Below are positions 1-7,269 of a stretch of 7,577 nucleotides of DNA, piece by piece; within the stretch, counting starts at the first letter, position 1; each line of letters begins with the position of its first letter. The DNA lies in NCBI GenBank assembly GCA_016302625.1, contig JAEDNG010000036.1, positions 1 to 7,577 of the forward strand, in the 5' to 3' direction. The notes under the pieces are model-generated. The model saw only the letters and a list, made by a program, of their open reading frames with translations, ran no database searches and was not told the DNA's origin. A program made the translations under genes and the position numbers. The DNA is from Clostridiaceae bacterium (GTDB lineage: Bacteria > Bacillota > Clostridia > Oscillospirales > Acutalibacteraceae).

Positions 1-1
1 G

Positions 2-295
2 GTTAAATCCGCTAATATCATGGTCCTTTGCTTTATTGCTTTGCTTGTAATCGCTACGGCGTTTATTGTAAGTCATAACGGCTTTACCGTAAAGTTCGAT
101 ACCGACGGCGGCTCTCATATCGACAGCGTTAAGGTCATGCATTCCGAAACCGTGGGCGTTTCGGAAAACCCTGTTAAGGAGGGTTATGCCTTTACCGGCT
201 GGTATACCGACCGCGACTGTACCGACGAATGGGATATAGCCACCGACACGGTGACAAACAGCATGACGCTTTACGCCGGCTGGACGGAAAAATAA
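2..295 (+). CDS. Membrane-anchored InlB B-repeat (Flg_new) protein, 5' end outside window
   Basis: The reading frame is open to the left edge, and no Shine-Dalgarno sequence precedes the first ATG at 20, so the gene probably starts before the window; 97 residues are visible. A lysine just before a hydrophobic stretch (about residues 7-23, MVLCFIALLVIATAFIV) fits an N-terminal membrane anchor with the rest outside. After it comes one Listeria-Bacteroides/InlB B-repeat: VKFDTDGG, then a variable strand, then GYAFTGWYTD and finally MTLYAGW near the end. These beta-grasp repeats usually occur in tandem in surface proteins of Firmicutes and are thought to support protein contacts or surface display. 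Here only one is seen and the protein ends three residues after its last Trp (GWTEK). The family call is firm. The function is unknown, and the missing N-terminus could carry more sequence. Confidence 0.75.
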   Translation, partial: VKSANIMVLCFIALLVIATAFIVSHNGFTVKFDTDGGSHIDSVKVMHSETVGVSENPVKEGYAFTGWYTDRDCTDEWDIATDTVTNSMTLYAGWTEK

Positions 296-305
296 TAATT
301 CGAAC

Positions 306-340
306 GCGGCGTTTTACCCAAAAAGGTAGCGCCGCATTTT
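306..340 (+). terminator. Probable intrinsic terminator after the InlB-repeat gene
   Basis: GCGGCG at 306-311 pairs with CGCCGC at 330-335. The stem continues through a T.G wobble and a two-base bulge to TACC (315-318) pairing with GGTA (325-328), closing a six-base CAAAAA loop. The right arm is followed by ATTTT and, slightly later, a second T-run (347-350). The hairpin starts about 10 bases after the stop codon and lies just before the next promoter, which fits a transcript end. The T-tract is short, so termination may be partial. Confidence 0.65.
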
Positions 341-342
341 AA

Positions 343-371
343 TTGCTTTTCTCCGCAAATAATGGTATACT
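343..371 (+). promoter_or_regulatory. Sigma-A-type promoter with extended -10 for the sensor operon
   Basis: TTGCTT at 343-348 serves as the -35 and TATACT at 366-371 as the -10, with a 17-base spacer. TGG just before the -10 gives the extended TGn motif. Transcription would start near 378, leaving a leader of only about 20-25 bases before the regulator start, too short for a riboswitch. The -10 lies inside a small inverted repeat (366-378), which could bear on regulation. Confidence 0.7.
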
Positions 372-385
372 AAGTATATTAAAGC

Positions 386-395
386 GGGGGAGTGA
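386..395 (+). promoter_or_regulatory. Ribosome binding site that favours a TTG start at 401
   Basis: GGGGGAGTGA is close to the anti-Shine-Dalgarno complement GGAGGTGA and ends five bases before TTG at 401. The in-frame GTG at 392 lies inside this purine run and would have no ribosome binding site of its own. TTG 401 is therefore the better start. Confidence 0.65.
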
Positions 396-400
396 GCACC

Positions 401-1987
401 TTGAATTATACCGTTCTTGTGGTTGAAGACGAATACGAACAGCGCCGCGCGATTATCGAAAGGGTAAACTGGGCGGCGGCGGGCTTTGAGGTTATAGGCG
501 AGGCTGAAAACGGGGTCGAAGCGCTTGACGTTATTGAAAGCTTAGAGCCCGACCTTATAATTACAGACATCAGAATGCCGATGATATCGGGTCTTGAGCT
601 TGCCGCAAAGGTGCGGGAAATAAGACCTGCAACTCAAATGGTAATTTTAAGCGGGTACGACAGCTTTGAATACGCGCAGACCGCCATTAACTACAATATT
701 ATACGCTACCTGTTAAAGCCGATTTCGTCGGCGGAGCTGTCGGAAGAGCTTTTTGAAATAAGGCGGCGAATGGACGAAAAGCTGTCAAGCGTGATACCCG
801 TTTCCGATTCTGACATGAAAGAACAGCTTCACAGGCTTTCGGTCGATGAATTTTTACTGCCTTTAATGCTTGGAAGCGGTGAGGAACAGCCTGACGGTGA
901 CGAGCTTTTAAAGCGCGCTAATGAGCTTGGAATAACAAAAGAGGGGATTTCTCCGCGTTTTTGCGTGCTGGTTTCAAAATTCAAGGATGAAAACGGAAAT
1001 TCCTGCACAGGGGCGGAGCATACCGATTTTATCAACAGGGTAATTTCACAGTATATGCACGCTGAAAGCTTTATCGCATACGGCAGAGCGGTTTCACTCG
1101 CTGTGATCGAAACCGAGGGCGAAATCTCAAACATACTCGAATTGCCGCTTAAGGAAATCGTCCAGACCGCCAAAAGGGTGCTTAACAATACCTGCACTAT
1201 AGGAGTAAGCCGTGAATTTAATAAGCTTTCGGACTGCTCTGCCGCCTATTTTCAGGCGGTGACCGCACGGCGGTATACCTCGGACGGTACGGGTGAGGTG
1301 CGCTTTATTAATGACCAGGAGCATGGCGAAGAATACGAGCTTGACCGGGTTGAAAAATCCGTTTTAAAGCTTGAACAGCTTTTAAAGGTCGGAAACAGTG
1401 AGTCGCTCTCTGATTATGTAAACTCGCTTTATGAGAACAATACCCCCGAAAACGTGAATTTACTGGTGCTCCAGATAATCGCGACGGTATATCGCGTTAC
1501 AGGTGCGGTTGCGGACAAGTCGTCGCTTATAAAGCTTTTGTCCTCTAACCCGATATTTTCCCGAATGACCTCGTACAGCAGCGAAAGCACCATTAAAAAC
1601 GAGCTTATTTCGTTCTGCGAGGAGGCGAAAGCGCTTATTTCGCAGTCACAGCGCAGAGAAACCGAAATTCTCTGCGATAAAGTGGTTCAGATTATTGACG
1701 AGCAGTATTCCGACGAAAATCTGTCGCTTACGGGAGTGAGCAACGAGCTTGCGGTCAGTCCCAACTATTTAAGTGCGCTTATAAAAAAGCACAAGAAAAA
1801 GAATTTTATCACACTGCTTACCGAGCGCCGTATGAAGGCGGCTTACGATATGCTTGTGTGTTCGGGCATGAAGGTGCTTGAAATAGCCGAAAAATGCGGT
1901 TACAGCGATCAGCATTATTTCAGCTATTGCTTTAAAAAATTTTACGGAGACACACCTAATACGGTGAGAAATATGAGCAGGGGGTGA
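401..1987 (+). CDS. YesN-family response regulator, REC plus AraC-type DNA-binding domain
   Basis: This is a cytoplasmic transcription regulator, partner of the kinase encoded next. The protein is 528 residues from TTG 401, or 531 if GTG 392 were used. Residues 1-120 form a receiver domain: acidic pair E9-D10, phospho-acceptor D56 in ITDIRMP, switch residue S84 in LSGYDSFEYA, and K106 in LLKP. The middle (about 130-415) has no motif I recognise; such linker regions are typical of YesN proteins and divergent. The last 106 residues are an AraC/XylS DNA-binding domain with two helix-turn-helix units, near 441-463 (LSLTGVSNELAVSPNYLSALI) and 491-516 (VLEIAEKCGYSDQHYFSYCFKKF). All key residues are present, so it should be phosphorylated and bind DNA. 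It is the first gene of the operon behind the promoter at 343-371, so autoregulation is plausible. Target genes cannot be read from sequence; the operon itself and nearby sugar genes are candidates. Confidence 0.93.
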   Translation: MNYTVLVVEDEYEQRRAIIERVNWAAAGFEVIGEAENGVEALDVIESLEPDLIITDIRMPMISGLELAAKVREIRPATQMVILSGYDSFEYAQTAINYNIIRYLLKPISSAELSEELFEIRRRMDEKLSSVIPVSDSDMKEQLHRLSVDEFLLPLMLGSGEEQPDGDELLKRANELGITKEGISPRFCVLVSKFKDENGNSCTGAEHTDFINRVISQYMHAESFIAYGRAVSLAVIETEGEISNILELPLKEIVQTAKRVLNNTCTIGVSREFNKLSDCSAAYFQAVTARRYTSDGTGEVRFINDQEHGEEYELDRVEKSVLKLEQLLKVGNSESLSDYVNSLYENNTPENVNLLVLQIIATVYRVTGAVADKSSLIKLLSSNPIFSRMTSYSSESTIKNELISFCEEAKALISQSQRRETEILCDKVVQIIDEQYSDENLSLTGVSNELAVSPNYLSALIKKHKKKNFITLLTERRMKAAYDMLVCSGMKVLEIAEKCGYSDQHYFSYCFKKFYGDTPNTVRNMSRG

Positions 1988-1993
1988 AGCATA

Positions 1994-3736
1994 ATGAAAA
2001 AAAGAGGGCGTCGATTTTCTTTTAGTCTTTCGGCGCTTAACCTGCTTTCGGTTATTACGGCGTCCGTTGCCGCCGCGGCGGTATGTATAGCGGTTTTCGC
2101 CTCGGTTTACAGCCGTTCGCTGCTACGCGACGCGCAGGTAAACTCTGAACAGTCGGTCTCTCAGACCTTAGCCGCCATTAATAATTACCTTGATTCTATG
2201 CGCGAAAGGCTGATTACAATCGGCGAAACCGCAAAGAAATGTGAAACGGCTCAGGAGTTTGATACTAAAATATCGGCGCTTACCCAAATCCAAAGCGACA
2301 TTTACGCGGTTGCCGTTTACAGCAATAACGGCGATATTATAAGCTGTACCGGAAGCGGCAACACCATAAAAAATTATATTTACAAAAACCTTTCCTTTGA
2401 TAAAACGCTGTTTGAAAGCGCAAAGGATTTCGCGCTTTCAAGCCCGCATGTTCAGACCCTTTTCGATGGGGAATACCCGTGGGTTGTGACCCTTGCCTTT
2501 AAAACCGATAATCCCGTTTTCGGGAACGGAGTTTATATAGCTATTGATTTTCGTTTTTCTCAAATTGCGAAATTTATTGACGGAGTGGGCGTCGGACGGC
2601 ACGGCTACTGCTTTATAACCGATAAATCGGGAAATATCGTCTATCATCCGCAGCAGCAGGTGCTTTTTTCGGGACTAAAAGCCGAAAATACCGATTATAT
2701 ATCTTCGCTTGGCGACGGAGTTCATACCGAAAAGGGAGTTATATACACGCTCAATACCACAAGCGACGGGCTTTGGCGTGTGGTCGGAATAAGCTTTACA
2801 GACGAGCTTGCCGTCGAGGGAAGAACCCAGATAATAATGAGCATAGCGATTTCGTTTTTCTGCTGTGCGGCGGTAGCGCTTATAGTTCTGCTTGTTTACC
2901 AAAAACAAGTAAACGTGCCCGTCCGTTCCCTTATGCGCGCTATGAAAGCCTTTGAACGCAATACCGACGAATTTAAGTTTTCGGGCGGAGGGGAAACGGT
3001 TAAGGAGCTAAAAGTGCTGTCGGATTCCTTTGAGCACATGACGGTAAGAATTAAAGAGCTTATGGAAAGGGTACGGCGCGAGGAAACAGAGCTTAGAAAG
3101 ACCGAGCTTCGTGCTTTGCAGGCGCAGATAAATCCCCATTTTCTTTACAACACCCTTGATTCGATACAATGGATGTGCGAGCAGGGCAAGACCGAGGAAG
3201 CCTCGAAAATGACCTTGGCGTTGGCAAAGCTTTTCAGAATAAGCATAAGCAGGGGGCATGAGCTTATAACGATAAAGGACGAGCTTAAGCATGCCGAAAG
3301 CTATCTTATCATTCAAAGCTTCCGCTACCGCAACCGGTTCACATACAGCTTTGATACAGACAAAAGCCTTGAAAATTATCTTTGCAACAAAATTACGGTT
3401 CAGCCGCTTATCGAAAACGCTATTTATCACGGAATAGGCGGCATGGCGGATGTGGGTGAGATTAAAATTACCGTAAAGCAGGCTGATGACTGCGAAAATG
3501 ATATTTTAATCATTGTTGAGGACAACGGTGTCGGAATGACAGAAGAGCAGTGCAGTAAAATACTTAAAAAGGAGCGCAGTGATTCAGGCGGAATAGGCGT
3601 CAAAAACGTAAACGACCGGCTTAAAATCTATTTCGGCGAAAAATACGGCATAAGCATTAAAAGCGAGCTTGACGTCGGCACGGCAGTTACGGTGAGAATT
3701 CCGAAAATAGAACAGGAGGCGGAAAATGAACTTTAA
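1994..3736 (+). CDS. YesM/LytS-type sensor histidine kinase with extracytoplasmic cache-like domain
   Basis: A 580-residue membrane kinase expected to phosphorylate the regulator encoded six bases upstream. Its Shine-Dalgarno AGGGGGTGA overlaps the regulator's stop codon and sits six bases before ATG, suggesting translational coupling. Domains in order: transmembrane segment at about 15-39; extracytoplasmic sensor of about 235 residues with a double-cache signature (GYCFITDKSGNIVYHPQ, 204-220); second transmembrane segment at about 279-302; HAMP-like linker (about 303-357); coiled stretch to about 370; His_kinase domain with phospho-acceptor H382 in QINPHFLYNTLDS; HATPase domain with N-box LIENAIYHG (472-480), EDNGVGM (509-515) and GGIGVKNVNDRL (532-543). 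All catalytic motifs are intact. Kinases of this family in clostridia often pair with extracellular sugar-binding proteins; here the next gene encodes one. The ligand may be sensed directly by the cache domain, through the binding protein, or both. Confidence 0.93.
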   Translation: MKKRGRRFSFSLSALNLLSVITASVAAAAVCIAVFASVYSRSLLRDAQVNSEQSVSQTLAAINNYLDSMRERLITIGETAKKCETAQEFDTKISALTQIQSDIYAVAVYSNNGDIISCTGSGNTIKNYIYKNLSFDKTLFESAKDFALSSPHVQTLFDGEYPWVVTLAFKTDNPVFGNGVYIAIDFRFSQIAKFIDGVGVGRHGYCFITDKSGNIVYHPQQQVLFSGLKAENTDYISSLGDGVHTEKGVIYTLNTTSDGLWRVVGISFTDELAVEGRTQIIMSIAISFFCCAAVALIVLLVYQKQVNVPVRSLMRAMKAFERNTDEFKFSGGGETVKELKVLSDSFEHMTVRIKELMERVRREETELRKTELRALQAQINPHFLYNTLDSIQWMCEQGKTEEASKMTLALAKLFRISISRGHELITIKDELKHAESYLIIQSFRYRNRFTYSFDTDKSLENYLCNKITVQPLIENAIYHGIGGMADVGEIKITVKQADDCENDILIIVEDNGVGMTEEQCSKILKKERSDSGGIGVKNVNDRLKIYFGEKYGISIKSELDVGTAVTVRIPKIEQEAENEL

Positions 3737-4694
3737 AAAGATTTTATCCTTCCTTTTGTGTCCGGTTTTGATTTTTTCGCTTTGCGCATGCAGGGGAAGC
3801 GATGACGACGGTAAAAAAAGAATCGCCGTGATAGCCAAAGCGGTCAATTCGGATTTTTGGCACAATGTTAAAAACGGAGTTTATTCCGCCGCGACCGAAT
3901 ATAATGTTTCGGTTACCTTTGAGGGCCCCGAAAACGAGGAGGATTATGCGGCGCAGAACCTGATGATTGAAAACGCCGTAAAGGACGGGGTTGACGCTAT
4001 CGTGCTGTCGGCAATTGATTATAATAAGTCTGTCGAAACGGTAAACTCTGCCGTGCGCGCCGGCGTAAAGGTAATAACGATAGACAGCGGCTTAAACTCC
4101 GATATGGTAAGTCTTTTTATCGGGACGGACAATATTGAAGCGGGAAAAGCCGCGGGAAAAGCCGCCGCAGACGGTTTTGCGAATGAAGCCCAAATCAACA
4201 TCGGACTTGTAAACTATAACGCCGATACCGATAACGGAAATCAGCGCGAGCAAGGATTTAGAGAGTATATAAGCGGAGTGCCGAACGCCCGTATTGTTGG
4301 CTCAATCACCGCCGACAGCAACAGTGAAAGCGCAACTAAAAGCGCAGTAAAGCTTCTGACCGATAATCCCGAAATCAATGTGCTTGTCGGCTTTAACGAG
4401 TGGATGACCTTAGGCGTGGGAAACGCGATAAAAGAGCTGTCTCTTAGCGGTAAGGTGTTAGGTATTGGCTTTGACACAAACGTTATATCGGTGGAAATGA
4501 TAGAAACCGGAGAAATGGACGCGCTTATCGTTCAAAACCCCTTTGCGATAGGGTATTTAGGGGTGAAGAACGCGGCGGAGCTTATTTCGGGCGAGAATAT
4601 AGGAAGCGGAGAGCTTTACACCGATGTTACCGTTGTAACCAAGGAAAATTTATTTGACCCTGATATTCAGAAAATGCTTTTCAGATTTGATTAG
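3726..4694 (+). CDS. RbsB-like (Peripla_BP_4) sugar-binding lipoprotein, probable sensory subunit
   Basis: A 322-residue extracytoplasmic substrate-binding protein. The start overlaps the kinase gene by 11 bp, with AGGAGG at 3714-3719 six bases before the ATG. A lipoprotein signal peptide is clear: two lysines, a hydrophobic core and the lipobox LCAC with lipidated C22, so it should be tethered to the outer face of the membrane. Residues 32-310 follow the two-lobed ribose/galactose-binding fold. Positions that usually touch the sugar are present: F44-W45, D120 (TIDSG), R174 (NQREQGF), N224 (GFNEW), D250 (GIGFDTN) and Q270 (VQNPFAIGY). Ligand binding is therefore probably intact, most likely a mono- or small saccharide or a similar polyol or autoinducer-like molecule. 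No transporter permease or ATPase gene accompanies it, and its gene is fused into a kinase-regulator operon, which points to signalling rather than uptake. A transporter elsewhere in the genome cannot be excluded. Confidence 0.88.
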   Translation: MNFKKILSFLLCPVLIFSLCACRGSDDDGKKRIAVIAKAVNSDFWHNVKNGVYSAATEYNVSVTFEGPENEEDYAAQNLMIENAVKDGVDAIVLSAIDYNKSVETVNSAVRAGVKVITIDSGLNSDMVSLFIGTDNIEAGKAAGKAAADGFANEAQINIGLVNYNADTDNGNQREQGFREYISGVPNARIVGSITADSNSESATKSAVKLLTDNPEINVLVGFNEWMTLGVGNAIKELSLSGKVLGIGFDTNVISVEMIETGEMDALIVQNPFAIGYLGVKNAAELISGENIGSGELYTDVTVVTKENLFDPDIQKMLFRFD

Positions 4695-4698
4695 GAGG
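4693..4698 (+). promoter_or_regulatory. Shine-Dalgarno of the reductase gene, overlapping the upstream stop codon
   Basis: AGGAGG shares its first two bases with the TAG stop of the lipoprotein gene (4692-4694) and lies seven bases before ATG 4706. The arrangement keeps the reductase translationally tied to the sensor genes and argues that it belongs to the same transcript. Confidence 0.8.
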
Positions 4699-4705
4699 AA
4701 ACAAT

Positions 4706-5695
4706 ATGTATAAAGCAAATGAAAAAAGATATGATACTATGACCTATAACCGCTGCGGAGCGAGCGGAATTAAGCTGCCGGCGGTAGCTTTGGGACTTTG
4801 GCACAATTTCGGGGACACCGCGCAGTATTCAAACATGAAGGAAATGTGCTTTACTGCCTTTGACAACGGAATTACCCATTTTGACCTTGCAAACAATTAC
4901 GGACCTGAGCCGGGAAGTGCAGAAAAGAATTTCGGCAGAATTTTGCGCGAGGAGTTAAGCTCTTACCGCGACGAGCTTATTATAAGCACCAAAGCCGGCT
5001 ACACCATGTGGGACGGACCTTACGGCGACTGGGGCAGCAGAAAGTACCTTATTGCAAGCCTTGACGCAAGCCTTAAGAGAATGGGACTTGATTATGTTGA
5101 TATATTCTATCACCACCGTCCCGACCCCGAAACACCTATTGAGGAGACTATGGGCGCGCTTGCTTCCATAGTGCAGAGCGGAAAGGCGCTATATGTCGGA
5201 CTGTCAAACTATAACGGCGAACAGCTAAGAAAAGCGTGCGCCGTTTTAGACGAGCTTAAATGCCCGTTTATTATCAATCAAAACCGCTATTCGATATTTG
5301 ACCGATCTATTGAGAACAACGGACTTAAAAAGACGGCGAAAGAGCTTAATAAGGGAATTATTGCCTTCAGTCCCTTAGCGCAGGGCATGCTTACCGACCG
5401 TTACTTAAACGGAATTCCTAATGACAGCCGTGTAAAAACCGACGGAAGATTTTTAAACGCGTCTCAAATTACAGAAGAAAAGCTTGAGCGCATAAGAGGT
5501 CTTGCAAAAATCGCCGAAAGCAGGGGACAAAGCCTTGCACAAATGGCGCTTGCGTGGATATTAAAAGACGGCGACGTAACCTCAGTGCTTATAGGTGCGT
5601 CAAAGCCGTCGCAGATACTCGATAACATTAAAGCGGCGGAAAACACAGCCTTTGCCGAGGAGGAGCTTAAAGAAATAGACAGATTTTCACTTTAA
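4706..5695 (+). CDS. yghZ: YghZ/Gpr-type aldo/keto reductase (L-glyceraldehyde 3-phosphate reductase family)
   Basis: A 329-residue cytoplasmic NADPH-dependent reductase. It closely matches E. coli YghZ (Gpr, AKR14 family) as I recall it: shared stretches include LPAVALGLWHNFG (24-36), ITHFDLANNYGPEPGSAE (56-73), DELIISTKAGYTMW (89-102) and GSRKYLIASLDASLKRMGL (110-128). The catalytic tetrad is complete: D60, Y65, K96 and H137 (FYHHR). Cofactor-binding segments are SPLAQGMLTDRY (222-233) and IGASKPSQILDN (296-307). YghZ reduces L-glyceraldehyde 3-phosphate and also methylglyoxal and other small aldehydes, and is seen as a carbonyl-detoxifying enzyme. The protein is about 17 residues shorter than the E. 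coli enzyme and lacks its polar C-terminal tail. The gene is last in the operon, 11 bp after the lipoprotein gene, with no terminator found after it. The family call is secure. The physiological substrate here may differ, for example a sugar related to the sensed ligand. Confidence 0.92.
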   Translation: MYKANEKRYDTMTYNRCGASGIKLPAVALGLWHNFGDTAQYSNMKEMCFTAFDNGITHFDLANNYGPEPGSAEKNFGRILREELSSYRDELIISTKAGYTMWDGPYGDWGSRKYLIASLDASLKRMGLDYVDIFYHHRPDPETPIEETMGALASIVQSGKALYVGLSNYNGEQLRKACAVLDELKCPFIINQNRYSIFDRSIENNGLKKTAKELNKGIIAFSPLAQGMLTDRYLNGIPNDSRVKTDGRFLNASQITEEKLERIRGLAKIAESRGQSLAQMALAWILKDGDVTSVLIGASKPSQILDNIKAAENTAFAEEELKEIDRFSL

Positions 5696-5720
5696 ATTTT
5701 CCGATTTTCCAAATTATTCC

Positions 5721-5749
5721 TTGCGGTAAAGTGTCGGATAATGTATAAT
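5721..5749 (+). promoter_or_regulatory. Sigma-A-type promoter for the DUF1846 gene
   Basis: TTGCGG at 5721-5726 and a consensus TATAAT at 5744-5749 are separated by 17 bases. The start of transcription would fall near 5756, about 26 bases before ATG 5782. A good -10 indicates that this gene has its own, probably constitutive, expression regardless of readthrough from the sensor operon. No hairpin was seen in 5696-5720, so readthrough is possible. Confidence 0.72.
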
Positions 5750-5781
5750 ATTTTCGATATTTTTATCACGGAGATGACGGA

Positions 5782-7266
5782 ATGAAAAAAATCGGGTTTG
5801 ACAATGAGAAATATATTGCTCTTCAGTCGCAGAATATTCGCGACAGAATAGCCATGTTCGGCGGCAAGCTGTATATGGAGTTCGGCGGCAAGCTGTTTGA
5901 CGATTACCACGCGGCGAGAGTGCTTCCGGGCTTTGAGCCGGACGCAAAGGTAAAAATGCTTTTAAAGCTTAAGGACGACGCGGAAATAGTAATCGCGATA
6001 AACGCCGACGCGATTGAGAAAAACAAGCGCCGCGGCGACCTTGGCATCACATACGACCTTGATACTTTAAGGCTTATCGACGCTTTCCGCGGAATAGGGC
6101 TTTATGTCGGGAGCGTTGTCATAACGAGATACACCGGTCAACCCTCGGCGCAGGCGTTCGAAAACAGGCTCACTAAGCTCGGCGTTAAGGTCTACCGCCA
6201 TTACCCGATTGAGAATTATCCGTCCGATATTCCGCACATCATAAGCGAGGACGGTTTCGGAAAGAACGATTATATAAAGACCGAAAGAAAACTCGTTGTC
6301 GTGACAGCTCCGGGTCCCGGAAGCGGAAAAATGGCGACCTGCCTATCTCAGCTTTACCATGAGCATAGACGCGGAATTAAGGCGGGGTACGCTAAGTTTG
6401 AGACCTTTCCCATCTGGAATCTTCCGCTTAAACACCCTGTAAACGTCGCATACGAGGCGGCGACCGCCGACCTTAACGACGTAAATATGATTGACCCGTT
6501 CCATTTAGAGGCTTACGGAAAAACCGCGGTCAATTATAACAGGGACATTGAGATTTTTCCGGTGCTTAACGCCATGCTTGAGGGGATTTTAGGCGAGTCG
6601 CCCTATAAGAGCCCGACCGATATGGGAGTTAATATGGCAGGCTTTGCCGTGTTTGACGATGAGGCTGTATCAAAAGCCGCAAGGCAGGAAATTATCCGCC
6701 GCTATTACGCCGCGCTTGTAAGCGCAAGGCAAGGTCTGTCCGAGCAGAACGACGCTCCGAAAATCGAGCTTTTAATGAATCAGACCGGCGCTTCACTTTC
6801 CGACCGACCCGTGGTCGCGGCGGCGCTTTCAAAGGCGGAGGAAACCGGAGCTCCGGCGACCGCTGTTGAGCTTGACGGAGGAGAGATAATCACAGGAAAA
6901 ACCTCAAGCCTTTTAGGACCGTCCTCTGCGATGCTGTTAAACGCCCTAAAGGCTTTAGCGGGAATACCCGACAGCGTCGACCTTATTTCCCCGACCGTAA
7001 TTGAGCCTATCGGTAAACTTAAAACCGATATTATGGGAAATCACAATCCGAGACTGCACACCGACGAGGTACTTATTGCGCTTTCAATCTGCGCCGCCAC
7101 AAGCGATATCGCAAAAAAAGCGCTTGAGCAGGTGAAAAACCTTGCCGGAGCGGAGGCTCATTCAAGCGTTATTCTCTCCCGTGTGGACGAGCAGGTTTTC
7201 AGAAAGCTCGGAGTAAACATGACCTGCGAACCGCAGTATCAGACCAAAAAGCTTTATCATAATTAA
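5782..7266 (+). CDS. DUF1846 (UPF0371) family protein of unknown function
   Basis: A 494-residue soluble protein with no signal peptide or membrane segment, close to the usual family length (about 490-505). GGAGATGA at 5770-5777 serves the ATG. Recognised from the N-terminal block with twin FGGKL motifs (26-30 and 34-38) followed by FDDYHAARVLPGFEPDAKV, and from the block near 171-190 (LVVVTAPGPGSGKMATCLSQ). The latter resembles a Walker A loop around K183, but has Pro where the first Gly is expected and Met after the Lys in place of Ser/Thr, so nucleotide binding is suggested rather than shown. A second conserved region is near 418-440 (MGNHNPRLHTDEVLIALSICAAT). The family is widespread in Firmicutes and Actinobacteria, and crystal structures exist, but I know of no established reaction. 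It has its own promoter and a terminator after it, so it is probably a single-gene transcript not part of the sensor operon. Confidence 0.9.
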   Translation: MKKIGFDNEKYIALQSQNIRDRIAMFGGKLYMEFGGKLFDDYHAARVLPGFEPDAKVKMLLKLKDDAEIVIAINADAIEKNKRRGDLGITYDLDTLRLIDAFRGIGLYVGSVVITRYTGQPSAQAFENRLTKLGVKVYRHYPIENYPSDIPHIISEDGFGKNDYIKTERKLVVVTAPGPGSGKMATCLSQLYHEHRRGIKAGYAKFETFPIWNLPLKHPVNVAYEAATADLNDVNMIDPFHLEAYGKTAVNYNRDIEIFPVLNAMLEGILGESPYKSPTDMGVNMAGFAVFDDEAVSKAARQEIIRRYYAALVSARQGLSEQNDAPKIELLMNQTGASLSDRPVVAAALSKAEETGAPATAVELDGGEIITGKTSSLLGPSSAMLLNALKALAGIPDSVDLISPTVIEPIGKLKTDIMGNHNPRLHTDEVLIALSICAATSDIAKKALEQVKNLAGAEAHSSVILSRVDEQVFRKLGVNMTCEPQYQTKKLYHN

Positions 7267-7269
7267 AAT

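Noticed and set aside
343..358. TTGC...GCAA inverted repeat at the -35
   Set aside because: Only four paired bases around an eight-base centre, easily due to chance and partly the -35 itself.
829..1197. 122-residue open frame on the minus strand
   Set aside because: It is inside the response regulator gene, with low-complexity Ser/Leu-rich composition typical of an antisense shadow.
3008..3430. 140-residue open frame on the minus strand
   Set aside because: It lies entirely within the histidine kinase gene over the conserved QINPHFLYN region; no ribosome binding site or recognisable protein features. It is a shadow of the kinase's codon pattern.
5747..5761. AATAT-TTTCG-ATATT inverted repeat after the DUF1846 promoter -10
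   Set aside because: Five-base AT-only arms in an AT-rich intergenic stretch; no support for an operator.
5859..5897. Near-identical tandem 16-base repeats (TTCGGCGGCAAGCTGT)
   Set aside because: They encode the two FGGKL motifs that are a conserved hallmark of DUF1846 proteins, so the repeat is protein-driven rather than a mobile or regulatory element.
5692..5947. Two overlapping minus-strand frames at the start of the DUF1846 gene
   Set aside because: They run antisense across the promoter and conserved N-terminus of the DUF1846 gene, with no homology recognised and no ribosome binding site.
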